This document shows, in pieces, positions 7,840-16,900 of a stretch of DNA of 24,946 nt. The stretch spans positions 1 to 24,946 of the forward strand of contig CAWULT010000065.1 in NCBI GenBank assembly GCA_963923455.1, written 5' to 3'. The first letter of the stretch is position 1; every line of letters starts with the position of its first letter. The position numbers were made by a program, and so were the translations under genes. The notes under the pieces were generated by a model. It was not told the origin of the DNA. It did no database searches and saw only the letters and a program-made list of their open reading frames with translations. The DNA comes from CAWULT01 sp963923455 (GTDB lineage Bacteria > Acidobacteriota > Vicinamibacteria > Vicinamibacterales > UBA2999).

Positions 7840-9173
7840 CCGCCGTCCACGACGCCGTCGTCGTCGGCGGCGGCGTGGCCGGCCTGGCCGCCGCGACCGC
7901 GATGGCCGAGCATGGCGTGCGCGTGCGCGTGTTCGAGGCGCGCCCGTCGCTCGGCGGGCGCACGTCGGCGTTCACGGATCCGGAAACCGGCGAGCGCGTC
8001 GACAACGGCCAGCACGTGGTGCTCGGCTGCTACACCGAGACGTTCCGGCTGCTTCGGCGTGTCGGCGCCGAGTCGTTCGTGGCGCTCCAGGAGTCGCTCG
8101 TGCTCGACGTCGTCGATCGCGCGGGCCGCGCCTCACGCCTGCGGTGCCCTCGTCTGCCGTCGCCACTGCACCTGGTGGCCGGGCTGGCCGGGTGGGAGGC
8201 CCTTGGCTGGCGCGATCGCCTGGCGGCCGCGCGCATCGGCGTGGCACCGGAGCCGGCGCCCGGTGAGACCGTGCGGCAGTGGCTGGCGCGCCTGGGGCAG
8301 ACCCCGCGGCTCGTCGAGCTGCTCTGGGAGCCGCTGGCCGTTGCGGCGTTGAACCAGCCCATCGACGAGGCGTCTGCGGCGCCATTCGCGCTGGTCGTGC
8401 GCCGCATGCTCGAGACCCGGCGCTCGGCGGCACTCGGCCTGCCGGATAGGCCCCTCGACGAGGTGTTCGCCGTGCCTGCCAGTGTCTACATCGAAGACCG
8501 CCGCGGCGTCGTCCAGACGGGTCGAACGGCGCGGATCGACGTGGAGGAGGACGGCGGCCGCCCGGTGCCGGTCGTCCGGGCGGGGACGGAAGTGCTGCGC
8601 CCGCGCGTCGTGGTCTGCGCGGTGCCGTGGCACGCGCTGCCGCAGGTGTTTCCAGGCCGGCCGCCCGCGCTGCGCGACGCGATCGCGGCCGCCGAAGCCA
8701 CCGGCGCGTCGCCGATCGTGACCGTCAACCTGTGGTTCGACCGGCCCGTGATGCCCGGGGCGTTCCTGGGACTGCCAGGCCGCACGATGCAGTGGGCCTT
8801 CGACAAGCACGCCATCTTCGGCGAGGCGGCGTCGCACGTGTCGCTCGTGTCGAGCGGCGCGGACGCCATTACCGGGCGGTCCAACCAGGAACTGGCCGAC
8901 CTCGCCGTGGCCGAACTGCGGTCGGCGCTGCCGGACGCCCGGAGCGCGGTTCTGCGCCGCGCGGTCGTCGTGCGCGAGAAGCGCGCGACGTTCTCGGTGG
9001 CGCCGGGACAGCCGTCGAGGCCGGGCAATGCCACCGCGGTGCCCGGCCTGGCGCTCGCCGGCGATTGGATCGGCAACGGACTCCCGGCTACGATCGAGGG
9101 CGCCGCCGAGAGCGGCCATGCTGCCGCCGAGCTCGCGTTGCGGCATCTCCACGCCACCAGAGTGCGCCCGTGA
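7836..9173 (+). CDS. hpnE: Hydroxysqualene dehydroxylase HpnE (FAD)
   Basis: Reduces hydroxysqualene to squalene, completing the HpnCDE route. The 445-residue flavoprotein has the N-terminal FAD-binding motif VVVGGGVAGLAAA (GGGVAG at residues 11-16), an FEARPSLGGRTSAF segment, and the C-terminal FAD motif GLALAGDWIGNGLPATIEGA, as in squalene-associated desaturase-like proteins of the amine-oxidase superfamily. The start is GTG 7836, overlapping the hpnD stop by 4 bases; the stop overlaps the thiI GTG start in the same way. No squalene-hopene cyclase is present in the window, so the fate of the squalene (hopanoids most likely) must be encoded elsewhere. Confidence 0.94.
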   Translation: MTAVHDAVVVGGGVAGLAAATAMAEHGVRVRVFEARPSLGGRTSAFTDPETGERVDNGQHVVLGCYTETFRLLRRVGAESFVALQESLVLDVVDRAGRASRLRCPRLPSPLHLVAGLAGWEALGWRDRLAAARIGVAPEPAPGETVRQWLARLGQTPRLVELLWEPLAVAALNQPIDEASAAPFALVVRRMLETRRSAALGLPDRPLDEVFAVPASVYIEDRRGVVQTGRTARIDVEEDGGRPVPVVRAGTEVLRPRVVVCAVPWHALPQVFPGRPPALRDAIAAAEATGASPIVTVNLWFDRPVMPGAFLGLPGRTMQWAFDKHAIFGEAASHVSLVSSGADAITGRSNQELADLAVAELRSALPDARSAVLRRAVVVREKRATFSVAPGQPSRPGNATAVPGLALAGDWIGNGLPATIEGAAESGHAAAELALRHLHATRVRP

Positions 9174-10387
9174 ATTCGATCATCCTCCACTACCAGGAAA
9201 TCGCGCTGAAGGGGAAGAACCGGCCGTGGTTCCTGGGCCGGCTCGTCCGCAATCTCCGCGAGGCCGTCTCCGACCTCGACGTCGGCCCGGTCCGCGCCCT
9301 GATGGGACGCATCGAGATCGTGCTCGGCACCGCGTCGGCCGACGCCGTGGCGGACCGGATCCGCCACACGTTCGGCATCGCCAACTTCTCGGTGGCAAAG
9401 CGGGTACCCCTCGACGTCGATACGATCGCGGCGGCGATTCTGGACGACCTGGGCCCGCGCGAGTGCGCGAGCTTCCGCGTGTCGGTGCGGCGCGCCGACA
9501 AGCGCTTTCCGATGACCTCGCCGCAGGCCGAGCGCGAGATCGGCGGGCGCATCAAGGCGGCGCGGGGCTGGAAGGTGGACCTCGAGCACGCCGACCTGGT
9601 GATCCACGTCGAGCTGCTGAGCGACCAGGCCTTCTACTTCTACGACAAGGAGCGGGGTCCCGGCGGGCTGCCCACCGGGACGGCCGGCCGGGTGGCCTGC
9701 CTCCTGTCGGGCGGCATCGACTCGCCCGTCGCGGCCCACCGGATGATGAAGCGCGGCTGCACCGTGACTTTCGTCCACTTCCACGCCTATCCGATCCTGT
9801 CGCACGCCTCGATCGAGAAGGCGCGGCAGCTCGTGGCGATGCTGACGCGATGGCAGCACCACTCGCGGCTGTACCTCGTGCCCTTCGGCGAGATCCAGCA
9901 GCAGGTGCTGCTCAGCGTGCCGGGCCCGGCGCGCGTCGTCGTCTACCGCCGGCTGATGCTGCGAATCGCGGAGCGGATTGCGCGGGCGCGACGGGCACAG
10001 GCGCTCGTCACCGGCGACGTGGTGGGGCAGGTGGCGTCGCAGACGCTCGAGAACCTCGCCGTGGTGGGCAGCGTGGCCACGCTGCCGCTGTTCAGGCCCC
10101 TGATCGGGATGGACAAGGACGAAATCACCGAACAGGCGCAGCGGATCGGCACCTTCCCCGTCTCGATCATCCCGGATCAGGACTGCTGCACACTGTTCAC
10201 GCCGCGCAACCCGCTGACACGGGCGCGCCTCGAGGACATCGAGGCGGCCGAGCGGGCGCTGCCGATCGATGAACTGGTGGCCAAGGCCGTGCAGGAAGCC
10301 CAGCTCGAGATGTTCGAGTACCCGCCGCGCTCGAAGGCCGATGATAGGATCAACCCTGGAGAGGTGAGTCGTGAGCGCAGCGCGTGA
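9170..10387 (+). CDS. thiI: tRNA 4-thiouridine synthetase ThiI (no rhodanese domain)
   Basis: Adenylates and thiolates uridine 8 of tRNA and can feed sulfur to thiazole synthesis. The 405-residue protein opens with IILHYQEIALKGKNRPWF, a ThiI signature, followed by a THUMP domain to about residue 165. The PP-loop motif SGGIDS is at residues 180-185, and DQDCCTLFTPRNP lies near residue 340. It ends without the C-terminal rhodanese domain of E. coli ThiI (482 aa), matching the shorter Bacillus-type enzymes, which take sulfur from a dedicated cysteine desulfurase. The GTG start overlaps the hpnE stop by 4 bases. The last 17 bases overlap the aldolase start. Confidence 0.95.
   Translation: MNSIILHYQEIALKGKNRPWFLGRLVRNLREAVSDLDVGPVRALMGRIEIVLGTASADAVADRIRHTFGIANFSVAKRVPLDVDTIAAAILDDLGPRECASFRVSVRRADKRFPMTSPQAEREIGGRIKAARGWKVDLEHADLVIHVELLSDQAFYFYDKERGPGGLPTGTAGRVACLLSGGIDSPVAAHRMMKRGCTVTFVHFHAYPILSHASIEKARQLVAMLTRWQHHSRLYLVPFGEIQQQVLLSVPGPARVVVYRRLMLRIAERIARARRAQALVTGDVVGQVASQTLENLAVVGSVATLPLFRPLIGMDKDEITEQAQRIGTFPVSIIPDQDCCTLFTPRNPLTRARLEDIEAAERALPIDELVAKAVQEAQLEMFEYPPRSKADDRINPGEVSRERSA
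10345..10364 (+). promoter_or_regulatory. Candidate -10 box and ribosome site of fbaB
   Basis: Inside the 3' end of thiI, TAGGAT at 10345-10350 resembles a -10 box. GGAGAGG at about 10358-10364 is a strong Shine-Dalgarno site 6 bases before the GTG start at 10371. This would give the aldolase a short-leader transcript of its own in addition to read-through from the upstream operon. No clear -35 is visible. Confidence 0.4.
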
Positions 10388-11453
10388 ACCGAATTCCGGC
10401 ATCGAGCGAATCGAAGCAATCCTGGGTGACGAAGCCAGCCTGCTGAAGCACCAGTGCGGCACCATTCCGAGCGCGACGCTCCACCTGCCCGGCCCCGACT
10501 TCGTGGACCGCATCTTCACCATCTCCGATCGGTCGCCCCGCGTGCTCGGCGCGCTGCAGCAGATGTTCGACACGGGACGGCTGGGCGGGACCGGCTACCT
10601 CTCGATCCTGCCAGTGGACCAGGGCATCGAGCACTCCGCGGGGGCCTCGTTCGCGCCGAACCCGGCCTACTTCGACTCCGAGAACATCGTGAAGCTGGCG
10701 ATCGAGGGCGGGTGCAACGCCGTGGCGTCCACCCTCGGCGTGCTCGGGTCGGTTGCGCGCCGCTACGCGCACAAGATCCCGTTCATCGTGAAGTTCAACC
10801 ACAACGAGTTCATCTCCTACCCGAACTCCTACGACCAGATCCGCTTCGCCAGCGTCAAGCAGGCGTTCGACATGGGCGCGCAGGGCGTGGGCGCGACGAT
10901 CTACTTCGGATCCGAGGAGTCGAAGCGCCAGATCGTCGAGGTGAGCCAGATGTTCCAGCAGGCGCACGAGCTGGGCATGTTCACGGTGCTCTGGTGCTAC
11001 CTCCGCAACCCGGCGTTCAAGACGAAGGAGGCCGACTACCACCTGGCGGCCGACCTGACGGGGCAGGCCAATCACCTCGGCGTGACGATCGAGGCCGACA
11101 TCATCAAGCAGAAGCTGCCCGAAACGAACGGCGGCTACAACGCCATCCCGAACTTCGGCAAGACGCACAAGGCCGTCTACTCGCAGCTGACGACCGATCA
11201 CCCGATCGACCTGACGCGCTACCAGCTCGCCAACTGCTACATGGGCCGCGCGGGCCTCATCAACTCGGGCGGCGCGTCGGCGGGCGAGAGCGACCTGAAG
11301 GAAGCCGTGAAGACGGCGGTGATCAACAAGCGCGCCGGCGGCATGGGGCTGATCTCCGGCCGCAAGGCGTTCCAGCGGCCGCTCAAGGAAGGCGTAGGCC
11401 TGCTGAACGCCATCCAGGACGTCTACCTGACGAGGGACGTGACGATCGCGTAG
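10371..11453 (+). CDS. fbaB: Fructose-bisphosphate aldolase class I (FbaB/DhnA type)
   Basis: Schiff-base aldolase that interconverts fructose-1,6-bisphosphate and two triose phosphates in glycolysis and gluconeogenesis. The 360-residue protein matches E. coli FbaB along its whole length: GTGYLSILPVDQGIEHSAGA, GVLGSVARRYAHKIPF, GATIYFGSEESKRQI, ADLTGQANHLGVTI, YQLANCYMGRAGLINSGGA and RAGGMGLISGRKAF. Two lysines, Lys246 and Lys248, sit in ADIIKQK, near where the Schiff-base lysine is expected. The GTG start has a good Shine-Dalgarno site (GGAGAGG) and overlaps thiI by 17 bases. It is the last gene of the plus-strand run; the convergent Uma2 gene begins its 3' end 52 bases further on. Confidence 0.95.
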   Translation: MSAAREPNSGIERIEAILGDEASLLKHQCGTIPSATLHLPGPDFVDRIFTISDRSPRVLGALQQMFDTGRLGGTGYLSILPVDQGIEHSAGASFAPNPAYFDSENIVKLAIEGGCNAVASTLGVLGSVARRYAHKIPFIVKFNHNEFISYPNSYDQIRFASVKQAFDMGAQGVGATIYFGSEESKRQIVEVSQMFQQAHELGMFTVLWCYLRNPAFKTKEADYHLAADLTGQANHLGVTIEADIIKQKLPETNGGYNAIPNFGKTHKAVYSQLTTDHPIDLTRYQLANCYMGRAGLINSGGASAGESDLKEAVKTAVINKRAGGMGLISGRKAFQRPLKEGVGLLNAIQDVYLTRDVTIA

Positions 11454-11466
11454 GAACGTGTCGTGA

Positions 11467-11495
11467 GCGGTCCCGGTCCGCGATGGCCGGGCCGC
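11467..11495. terminator. GC-rich hairpin between convergent fbaB and Uma2 gene
   Basis: An imperfect inverted repeat (GCGG-T-CCCGG paired with CCGGGCCGC, nine pairs with one bulged T, about 10-base loop) lies in the 52-base gap between two convergent genes. It has no T-tract on either side, so it would be a weak intrinsic terminator at best. It is the only such structure in the gap. Confidence 0.3.
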
Positions 11496-11505
11496 GTCCT
11501 GGCTG

Positions 11506-12090
11506 TCAGCTCCTGAAGACGACCGCCAGCGGAATCTCCAGCCCTGGCAGCAGCGGCGTCGTCAGCACGTCCTCCCGCTCGCCCGACAGTTCCTGGACGA
11601 GGACATACCGGCCATCCTCCAACCGGTACACCTTGATCAGGTCGAGGTCTGGGTCCACCACCCAGTACTCCGCCACGTTCGAGCGCTCGTAAAGTCGATG
11701 CTTTTCCCGCTCGTCCCACCGCCGCGTGCTCGGTGAGCCGACCTCGACCACGAGGTCGGGGGCGCCACGCACGTTGGCCTCCGTCAGCACGTTGCGCCTG
11801 GCGTGGCTGACGTAGAGGATGTCCGGCTCGACGACGTCGAAGTTCGACAGCACCACGTCGAACGGGGCGATGAACACCTCGCCGATGGGGTTGCCTCGCA
11901 GGTGGTTCCACAGCAGTGCGTGGAGACTGCCGGCCACGGACTGGTGCTTCCGGTTGGGAGACGGCGTCACGTAGTGCTCCCCGTCGATGAGCTCGTGGCG
12001 CCTCCCGTCGTCGGGGAAGTGCACGAAGTCGTCGTAGGTGAGCTTCACGCCGGGAGGTGGCGGGGCGTCGCGACCGGGCACGAGGCTCAT
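11506..12090 (-). CDS. Uma2 family (DUF820) putative endonuclease-fold protein
   Basis: A 194-residue protein of the Uma2/DUF820 family, which adopts a PD-(D/E)xK nuclease-like fold; biological roles are largely unknown. Family features are LTYDDFVHFPDDGRRHELIDGE near the N-terminus, VEPDILYVS, the core PDLVVEVGSPSTRRWD and REKHRLYERSNVAEYWVVDP. The Asp in PDILYV, the Glu in VVEVGSPS and the Lys in REKHRLY fit the catalytic pattern. I prefer ATG 12090; an upstream GTG at 12114 would add eight residues with no family similarity. It stands alone between the aldolase and a flavoprotein, 39 bases downstream of the latter. Such genes are common and scattered in cyanobacteria and soil bacteria. Confidence 0.85.
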   Translation of the reverse strand: MSLVPGRDAPPPPGVKLTYDDFVHFPDDGRRHELIDGEHYVTPSPNRKHQSVAGSLHALLWNHLRGNPIGEVFIAPFDVVLSNFDVVEPDILYVSHARRNVLTEANVRGAPDLVVEVGSPSTRRWDEREKHRLYERSNVAEYWVVDPDLDLIKVYRLEDGRYVLVQELSGEREDVLTTPLLPGLEIPLAVVFRS

Positions 12091-12129
12091 TCTACGCTTG
12101 CCCTGCCAGCGCACGAGTCGTCCGTCCGT

Positions 12130-13719
12130 TCAGAGCGCGCCCGACTTGATGTCGGCCAGCAGCTCGTTCGCCGCGCGGAGCCCGCTGAGGCAGGCGCCTT
12201 CCATGTAGCCCTGCCACGAGTAGAAGGAGTCTGCGTGCTCGCCGGCGAACTTCACGAGGCCGGCGGGCTCGCCCTCGAGGCCGGCCACCGACGTGAACTG
12301 GCCCGGCAGGTAGCAGGTGTAGGACCCGAGCGTCAGCGGGTTCGACGGCCAGTGCTCGAGGTGTGCGACGTAGCGCCCCTGGCTGACGGCCGCGCGGGCC
12401 GCGGTGCCGGGAAGCGCCGTGTCGAAGTCCTGCAGGAAGGCGCCCACCTGCTGCTGCACGCGTGACGTGCGCAGCGCCGCGCCCCTGTCGCCGCTCGCGT
12501 AGTCGGTGATGATCCCGTAGCGCGCCGCGCGGGCCCGATTCGTCTCCCAGGTGCACTGCAGGTTCGGCAGGTCCGAGTACGCACCGCCGCCGGAGCCGTG
12601 CAGCTCCTCCCACGGCCGTCCCTCGAAGGCAACCATCGTCTTCGCGTTCGTGCCGTAGCCCAGCGTCGCGATCGCCCGCCGCTTGTCGTCCGAGACGCCG
12701 AGCGACGGGTCGAGCTCCACCCCGCGCAGGACCGTGAACGGGACGGCCAGCACCACCGCGTCCGCCGTTTCGGGCGCCGAGGCGCCGTCGAAGAAGAGCT
12801 GATAGCGTCCGGACGCCGTGCGCGCCAGCCGCCTCAGCCTGGCCCCCGTGACGATCGGGCCACGGAGCTTCGCGGCGAGCCCACGGACGATGCCGTCGTT
12901 GCCGTCGACCAGGTGGAAGCGCTCGTCGCTGACGCCGAACGGCTCGAACTTGGACTGACGGTTCAGCCGCATGAAGCCCAGGAAGTTCAGCGTGCTCTGC
13001 TGCCACGTCTCGAGGCCGTACTCGGCCAGGTAGGCTTCGTTCAAGACCGCCTCGATGAGCGGCATGCCCGTCGTGCGCGTCGCGAAGTACGTGGCCAGAT
13101 CCATCTGGTCGAAGGTGAGGTCGGCCGCGTTGTGCGTCGCATACGTCGCGGCCCCGCTGATCGCGCGCAGGTCGGGCTGCATGCGGTCCACGACCGCGCG
13201 GAACTGATCGACGACGTCTGCTTCGGACCAGCTGCGCCCGAAGAACCAGAACGTCTCCTCGCCGCGCTTCTTCACGTAGGACTCGAGCGCGAGGCCGAAC
13301 TCGTTGGCGTAGCCGAGCATCGTCTTGTGCCCGGTGTCGACCAGTTCGCCGCCGTTCTCGCAGGCCATGCCCGGCACGAGGGCCCGGTTGCTGAAGCAGC
13401 GGCCGCCCAGCCGGCTCCCGGCCTCGTAGACGACGGCGCCGACGCCCTTCGCCTGCAGGCGATCGGCGCACGTGAGGCCTGCGAGGCCGCCGCCGACGAT
13501 CGCGATGCGGGGGGCCGCAGCCATGGCCCGTGCGACGCCGGCCACCGGCGACACCGCTGCGGCGGCCAGGGCGGCCGTCTTCAGCACGTCGCGGCGGGAC
13601 ATTGTCCGCCGCTCCTCGCGGTGTGCGAGTGCCTCCCGCGTGGCGGTGCCTGTGGCCTCGCAGCACTCGGCGAGCCGCCAGGCTCGTCGCAGTCGTCTCA
13701 GCGTGCTGGTGCGTGGCAT
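12130..13719 (-). CDS. Tat-exported flavin amine oxidase-like protein
   Basis: A 529-residue FAD oxidoreductase of the monoamine oxidase superfamily; substrate unknown. The N-terminus has a Tat signal, SRRDVLKTAALAAAAV at residues 41-56, preceded by an unusually long basic n-region. The FAD dinucleotide fold IAIVGGGLAGL follows (GGGLAG at 76-81), then YEAGSRLGGRC. The C-terminus KFAGEHADSFYSWQGYMEGA is the second FAD motif typical of amine oxidases. ATG 13719 has an AGGAG site 6 bases upstream; an alternative ATG at 13602 (MSRRDV) also has GAGGAG, so the short Tat leader is possible. Function as an amine or amino-acid oxidase in the periplasm is inferred from the fold only. Confidence 0.85.
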   Translation of the reverse strand: MPRTSTLRRLRRAWRLAECCEATGTATREALAHREERRTMSRRDVLKTAALAAAAVSPVAGVARAMAAAPRIAIVGGGLAGLTCADRLQAKGVGAVVYEAGSRLGGRCFSNRALVPGMACENGGELVDTGHKTMLGYANEFGLALESYVKKRGEETFWFFGRSWSEADVVDQFRAVVDRMQPDLRAISGAATYATHNAADLTFDQMDLATYFATRTTGMPLIEAVLNEAYLAEYGLETWQQSTLNFLGFMRLNRQSKFEPFGVSDERFHLVDGNDGIVRGLAAKLRGPIVTGARLRRLARTASGRYQLFFDGASAPETADAVVLAVPFTVLRGVELDPSLGVSDDKRRAIATLGYGTNAKTMVAFEGRPWEELHGSGGGAYSDLPNLQCTWETNRARAARYGIITDYASGDRGAALRTSRVQQQVGAFLQDFDTALPGTAARAAVSQGRYVAHLEHWPSNPLTLGSYTCYLPGQFTSVAGLEGEPAGLVKFAGEHADSFYSWQGYMEGACLSGLRAANELLADIKSGAL

Positions 13720-13909
13720 GGGTGGCTCCTGTGATCGCGCGCCAGATTACCGCAGTCGCGGCGGGCTGGAACCGCCCCGCCCTTTCGACAACGTCGGCTG
13801 CGACGAGAAGCGTGCAGTCTTGCGCAGCATCACGGGAGGCAGGGATTGCCCTGCAGCTGAGCTGGGTGATAGGAGCTCCGGGAAGTCGGTTCGACCCGGA
13901 GGGGCTGGG
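13720..13909. other. Intergenic region between divergent flavoprotein and subtilase genes
   Basis: This 190-base gap must carry two divergent promoters, but I cannot place convincing -35/-10 pairs for either gene. It contains an AGGAG ribosome site on the minus strand (about 13726-13730), a GGAGGGG ribosome site for the subtilase (about 13899-13905), and a small hairpin (GGCGG 13760-13764 with CCGCC 13772-13776, 7-base loop). No RNA gene or repeat is evident. Confidence 0.5.
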
Positions 13910-16900
13910 ATGGCGGTTGGAGCGAAGCGCTTTTCGTTGTCGGTTCTCGTTGCCGGGCTTCTATTGGTGCAGGCGGGAACGAAGGTGCAGGGCCAGCAGG
14001 GCGGCGACACCGTCACGGTGTCCGGCGCATTGTGCTGGACCACGAGGCTGACATGCGTGCCCGACAGCCGTCATCCCCTCGTGGTGGGCTGGTACGAACA
14101 GGTCAGCCAGCGGGTCGTCTCGTCGAACACGAAGGAGATGACGTTCAGGGCCACGCTCATCAACCATGGTGCCGGGCTCGCGGGCGCCAGGGCCACCGCG
14201 CAGAGCCTCTCGCCGAGCCTGTCCATCGTGGACGGTTCGCTCTCGTTCGGTGCCGTCGGGTCCGGCGGCACCGTCGTGTCCTCCGACACGTTCACGCTGC
14301 GGCAGACGGGCAGCGCCTTCTCGTGGGCGAACCTGCAGTGGCAGATTGCGCCGCTGACGTTCGTGCCGGGCGAGGGCGTGATCCTCTCCGGCGGGTCGTC
14401 GTCTCGGGCGCTCGACGCGCTGACGCGCGTCGACCCGGCTCCGGCAGCCGCGGCAGACATCGTCGACGGCATCATCCTGACGCGGCTCGACGTGGCGATC
14501 ACGGCGCAGGCGACGGTGGGCCAGGTGAACGCGGCGCTGGCCGCGATCGGCGGGGGCATCGTGACGATGCGGCCCGGCCTGCCCGTGATGACGGTGGCCG
14601 TGCCGAAGCAGCCGGACGCGACAGCGCTGCAGCAACTGGCCGACCGGCTGAAGGCCTACCCGGGCATCCGGCTGGTGCTGCTGGGACGGTCAGTGGATCC
14701 GGCCATCAAGCCGGATGCCGGCGCAGATCCGCCCGACTTCGACCATCTCGCCGCTGCGCGGTTTCCCGCGGCGTGGAACGTTCAGGAACTGGCCGACTGC
14801 GGGCAAAAGGTGAACGTGCTCGTCACGGACGCCTTTGGCGCCGTTGCCGACAGCGCCCTGGTGAGCTTCGAGCAGGAAGTCCCAGGAGCCAGCGTCGACA
14901 TCGCGAGGGGGTCGACGGCGGGCCATGGGTACAACGTGCTCGCCACGATGGCGGCCCGCTTCAACTTGTTCTCGCCCACCGGCGCCAACCCGTATCCCGC
15001 CTGCCTGAATATTCATGGCGTGCAGATCCTCGGCCTGTCGAGCCTGCAGATCGTGCTGGCTCTCGATGCCGCGCTGCCGGCGGACGGGCCCGTTGTCGTC
15101 AATTCGTCGCTCGGTTTCGTCGAGCATTGCGACGCGGCCTGCTTCGAGTCCTGGGCAGGTCCCAGGGTCACGCCCGCCATCGACAGGGCACTCGCCGGCC
15201 TCATTGCGCGGCACTTGCTGCGTCCGCACCAGAATCGGCTGTTCATCGCGAGCTCGGCGGGTAACAGCGCCAACAACCTCGTCGGGCAGATGTACCTGGG
15301 TGCACGCAGCGCCCGCTACGACTCGTGGCACGCCGTCGCGGCCACGAGTGACTCCATGATGTCGTGGATCACGGACCCGGCGCTGTGGGCGCCGGCGCCC
15401 GGCTGTGGCGGGGTGCTGGGTTGCCCGTCGCTGGCCGCCTCACCGGACGAGCGCGCAGCCCTCGATGGCTTGATCGCCGACCTCGATGAAACAGAGGGCG
15501 CCAGCCTCCAGAACGTACTGATCGTCGGCAGCACCGCGAACACCGCCACACGCGTGCCATCGGCGTTCTCGGAGGTCGGCGCCGACGTGTTCGCCGTCGG
15601 TGAGGCGATTCCCGCGATCACGGGGGGGTACACCAACGGCACCAGCTTCGCGGCGCCCCAGGTGGCCGGTCTGGCGTCGTACCTGCTGATGGTACAGCCG
15701 TGGGCCAGGAACGATCCGGACGCCATCGCCAACGTGACGTCCGCGATCATGAGCAACCGGGCCGCCGTGCCAGTGCCCTTCATCGATGCATTCGCCAGCA
15801 CCCTGGCGGTGGATCCGGCCGGGACGCCAGATCCGGCGACGTGGCACGTTCGCCGGAAGCTCCTCGATGTCTCGGGCGACGGTGGCGCCCCACCCGACGG
15901 CCGCTTCACCGAAAGTGACATCGAGGCGTTCATCGCACGTTTCTTCGAGCCGCCCGACTACAGCGTCCCGGTGTCGGTAGCCCCGCGTGACTTCAGCCGC
16001 TACGACCTCAATGGTGACGGCGAGACCGGCGGCACGTCTGCCACCGGCGGGATGCCGCCGTTCGACCTGGACCGGACGGGCTCGCAGCAGCACGGTGCCC
16101 CGCTGCTGACCACCCTGACGCTCGACATCTTCGGCGCCGAGCGCGAGATCGACGAGCACCACGTGTCGGACCTGGACGTGCTGTGCTACTACGCGTACTC
16201 GCCGCTCTACGAGGGCATCACCACCGTCCGCGACGTGCTGCTGGAGGAGAAGTGTGTCGAATCGTCGTTCAGGATCGTTCCCGGCGACGTGACGCTGGCG
16301 CCTGGCGCGTCCATCGACTTCGATGCCGAGATCGCGGGCCTGCCCGACACGGCGGTCGAGTGGTCCGTGCCGGCCGGGGGCGGATCCATCGACCCGCAGA
16401 CCGGCGTGTTCACGGCCGGCAGCGCGCCCGGCACGTTCTCGGTCATCGCCGTGCGGCTGGCGGACGAGGACGACGTCGCGGAGGCCATCGTCAGGATTCG
16501 GGAGGACGAGGACCCGATTCCGCCCGGCACCTACGCAGGCACGATCGTTCAGCGGCACACATTCAGGCCCGCGGGTGTGCCGGAACCCACGACCGAGGTG
16601 GAAGTGCGCTGGAACGTGCGCATGGCGACGTCACGGCGTGCCTCGACGCCCGAGGTTACCGGCACGGCTCACTTCCGGTCGGTATACCGCGAGTACTACC
16701 AGGGGTACTCAGACGTGCCCATGTGCCTGCTTTCGACCACGACGACCGAGGGCGACCTCTCCATTACCTTCTACTCGGGCAGCTATGACGGCAACGATCC
16801 TTCGCGTTGGGGGCTCGGTGGCTACTACCTCGCTGGTGGCACCGTCACCAGCACGTACGACCGGACCGACTGCGTCGGGAACCCGGACCACTCGGAGGGT

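Noticed and set aside
8486..10573. 695-codon minus-strand open frame opposite hpnE, thiI and fbaB.
   Set aside because: Three well-supported genes lie on the other strand; the product is low-complexity with no recognisable motif.
12091..12114. Upstream GTG start for the Uma2 gene adding eight residues.
   Set aside because: The added residues show no family similarity; ATG 12090 gives the usual length.
13741..13800. tRNA-like T-arm (GGCGG/CCGCC hairpin with a TTCCAGC loop on the minus strand).
   Set aside because: The loop lacks the purine of the TTCRA consensus and I found no acceptor, D or anticodon arms.
13472..13909. N-terminal extension of the subtilase open frame by 146 residues.
   Set aside because: It overlaps the divergent flavoprotein gene, and a signal peptide with a strong ribosome site begins at 13910.
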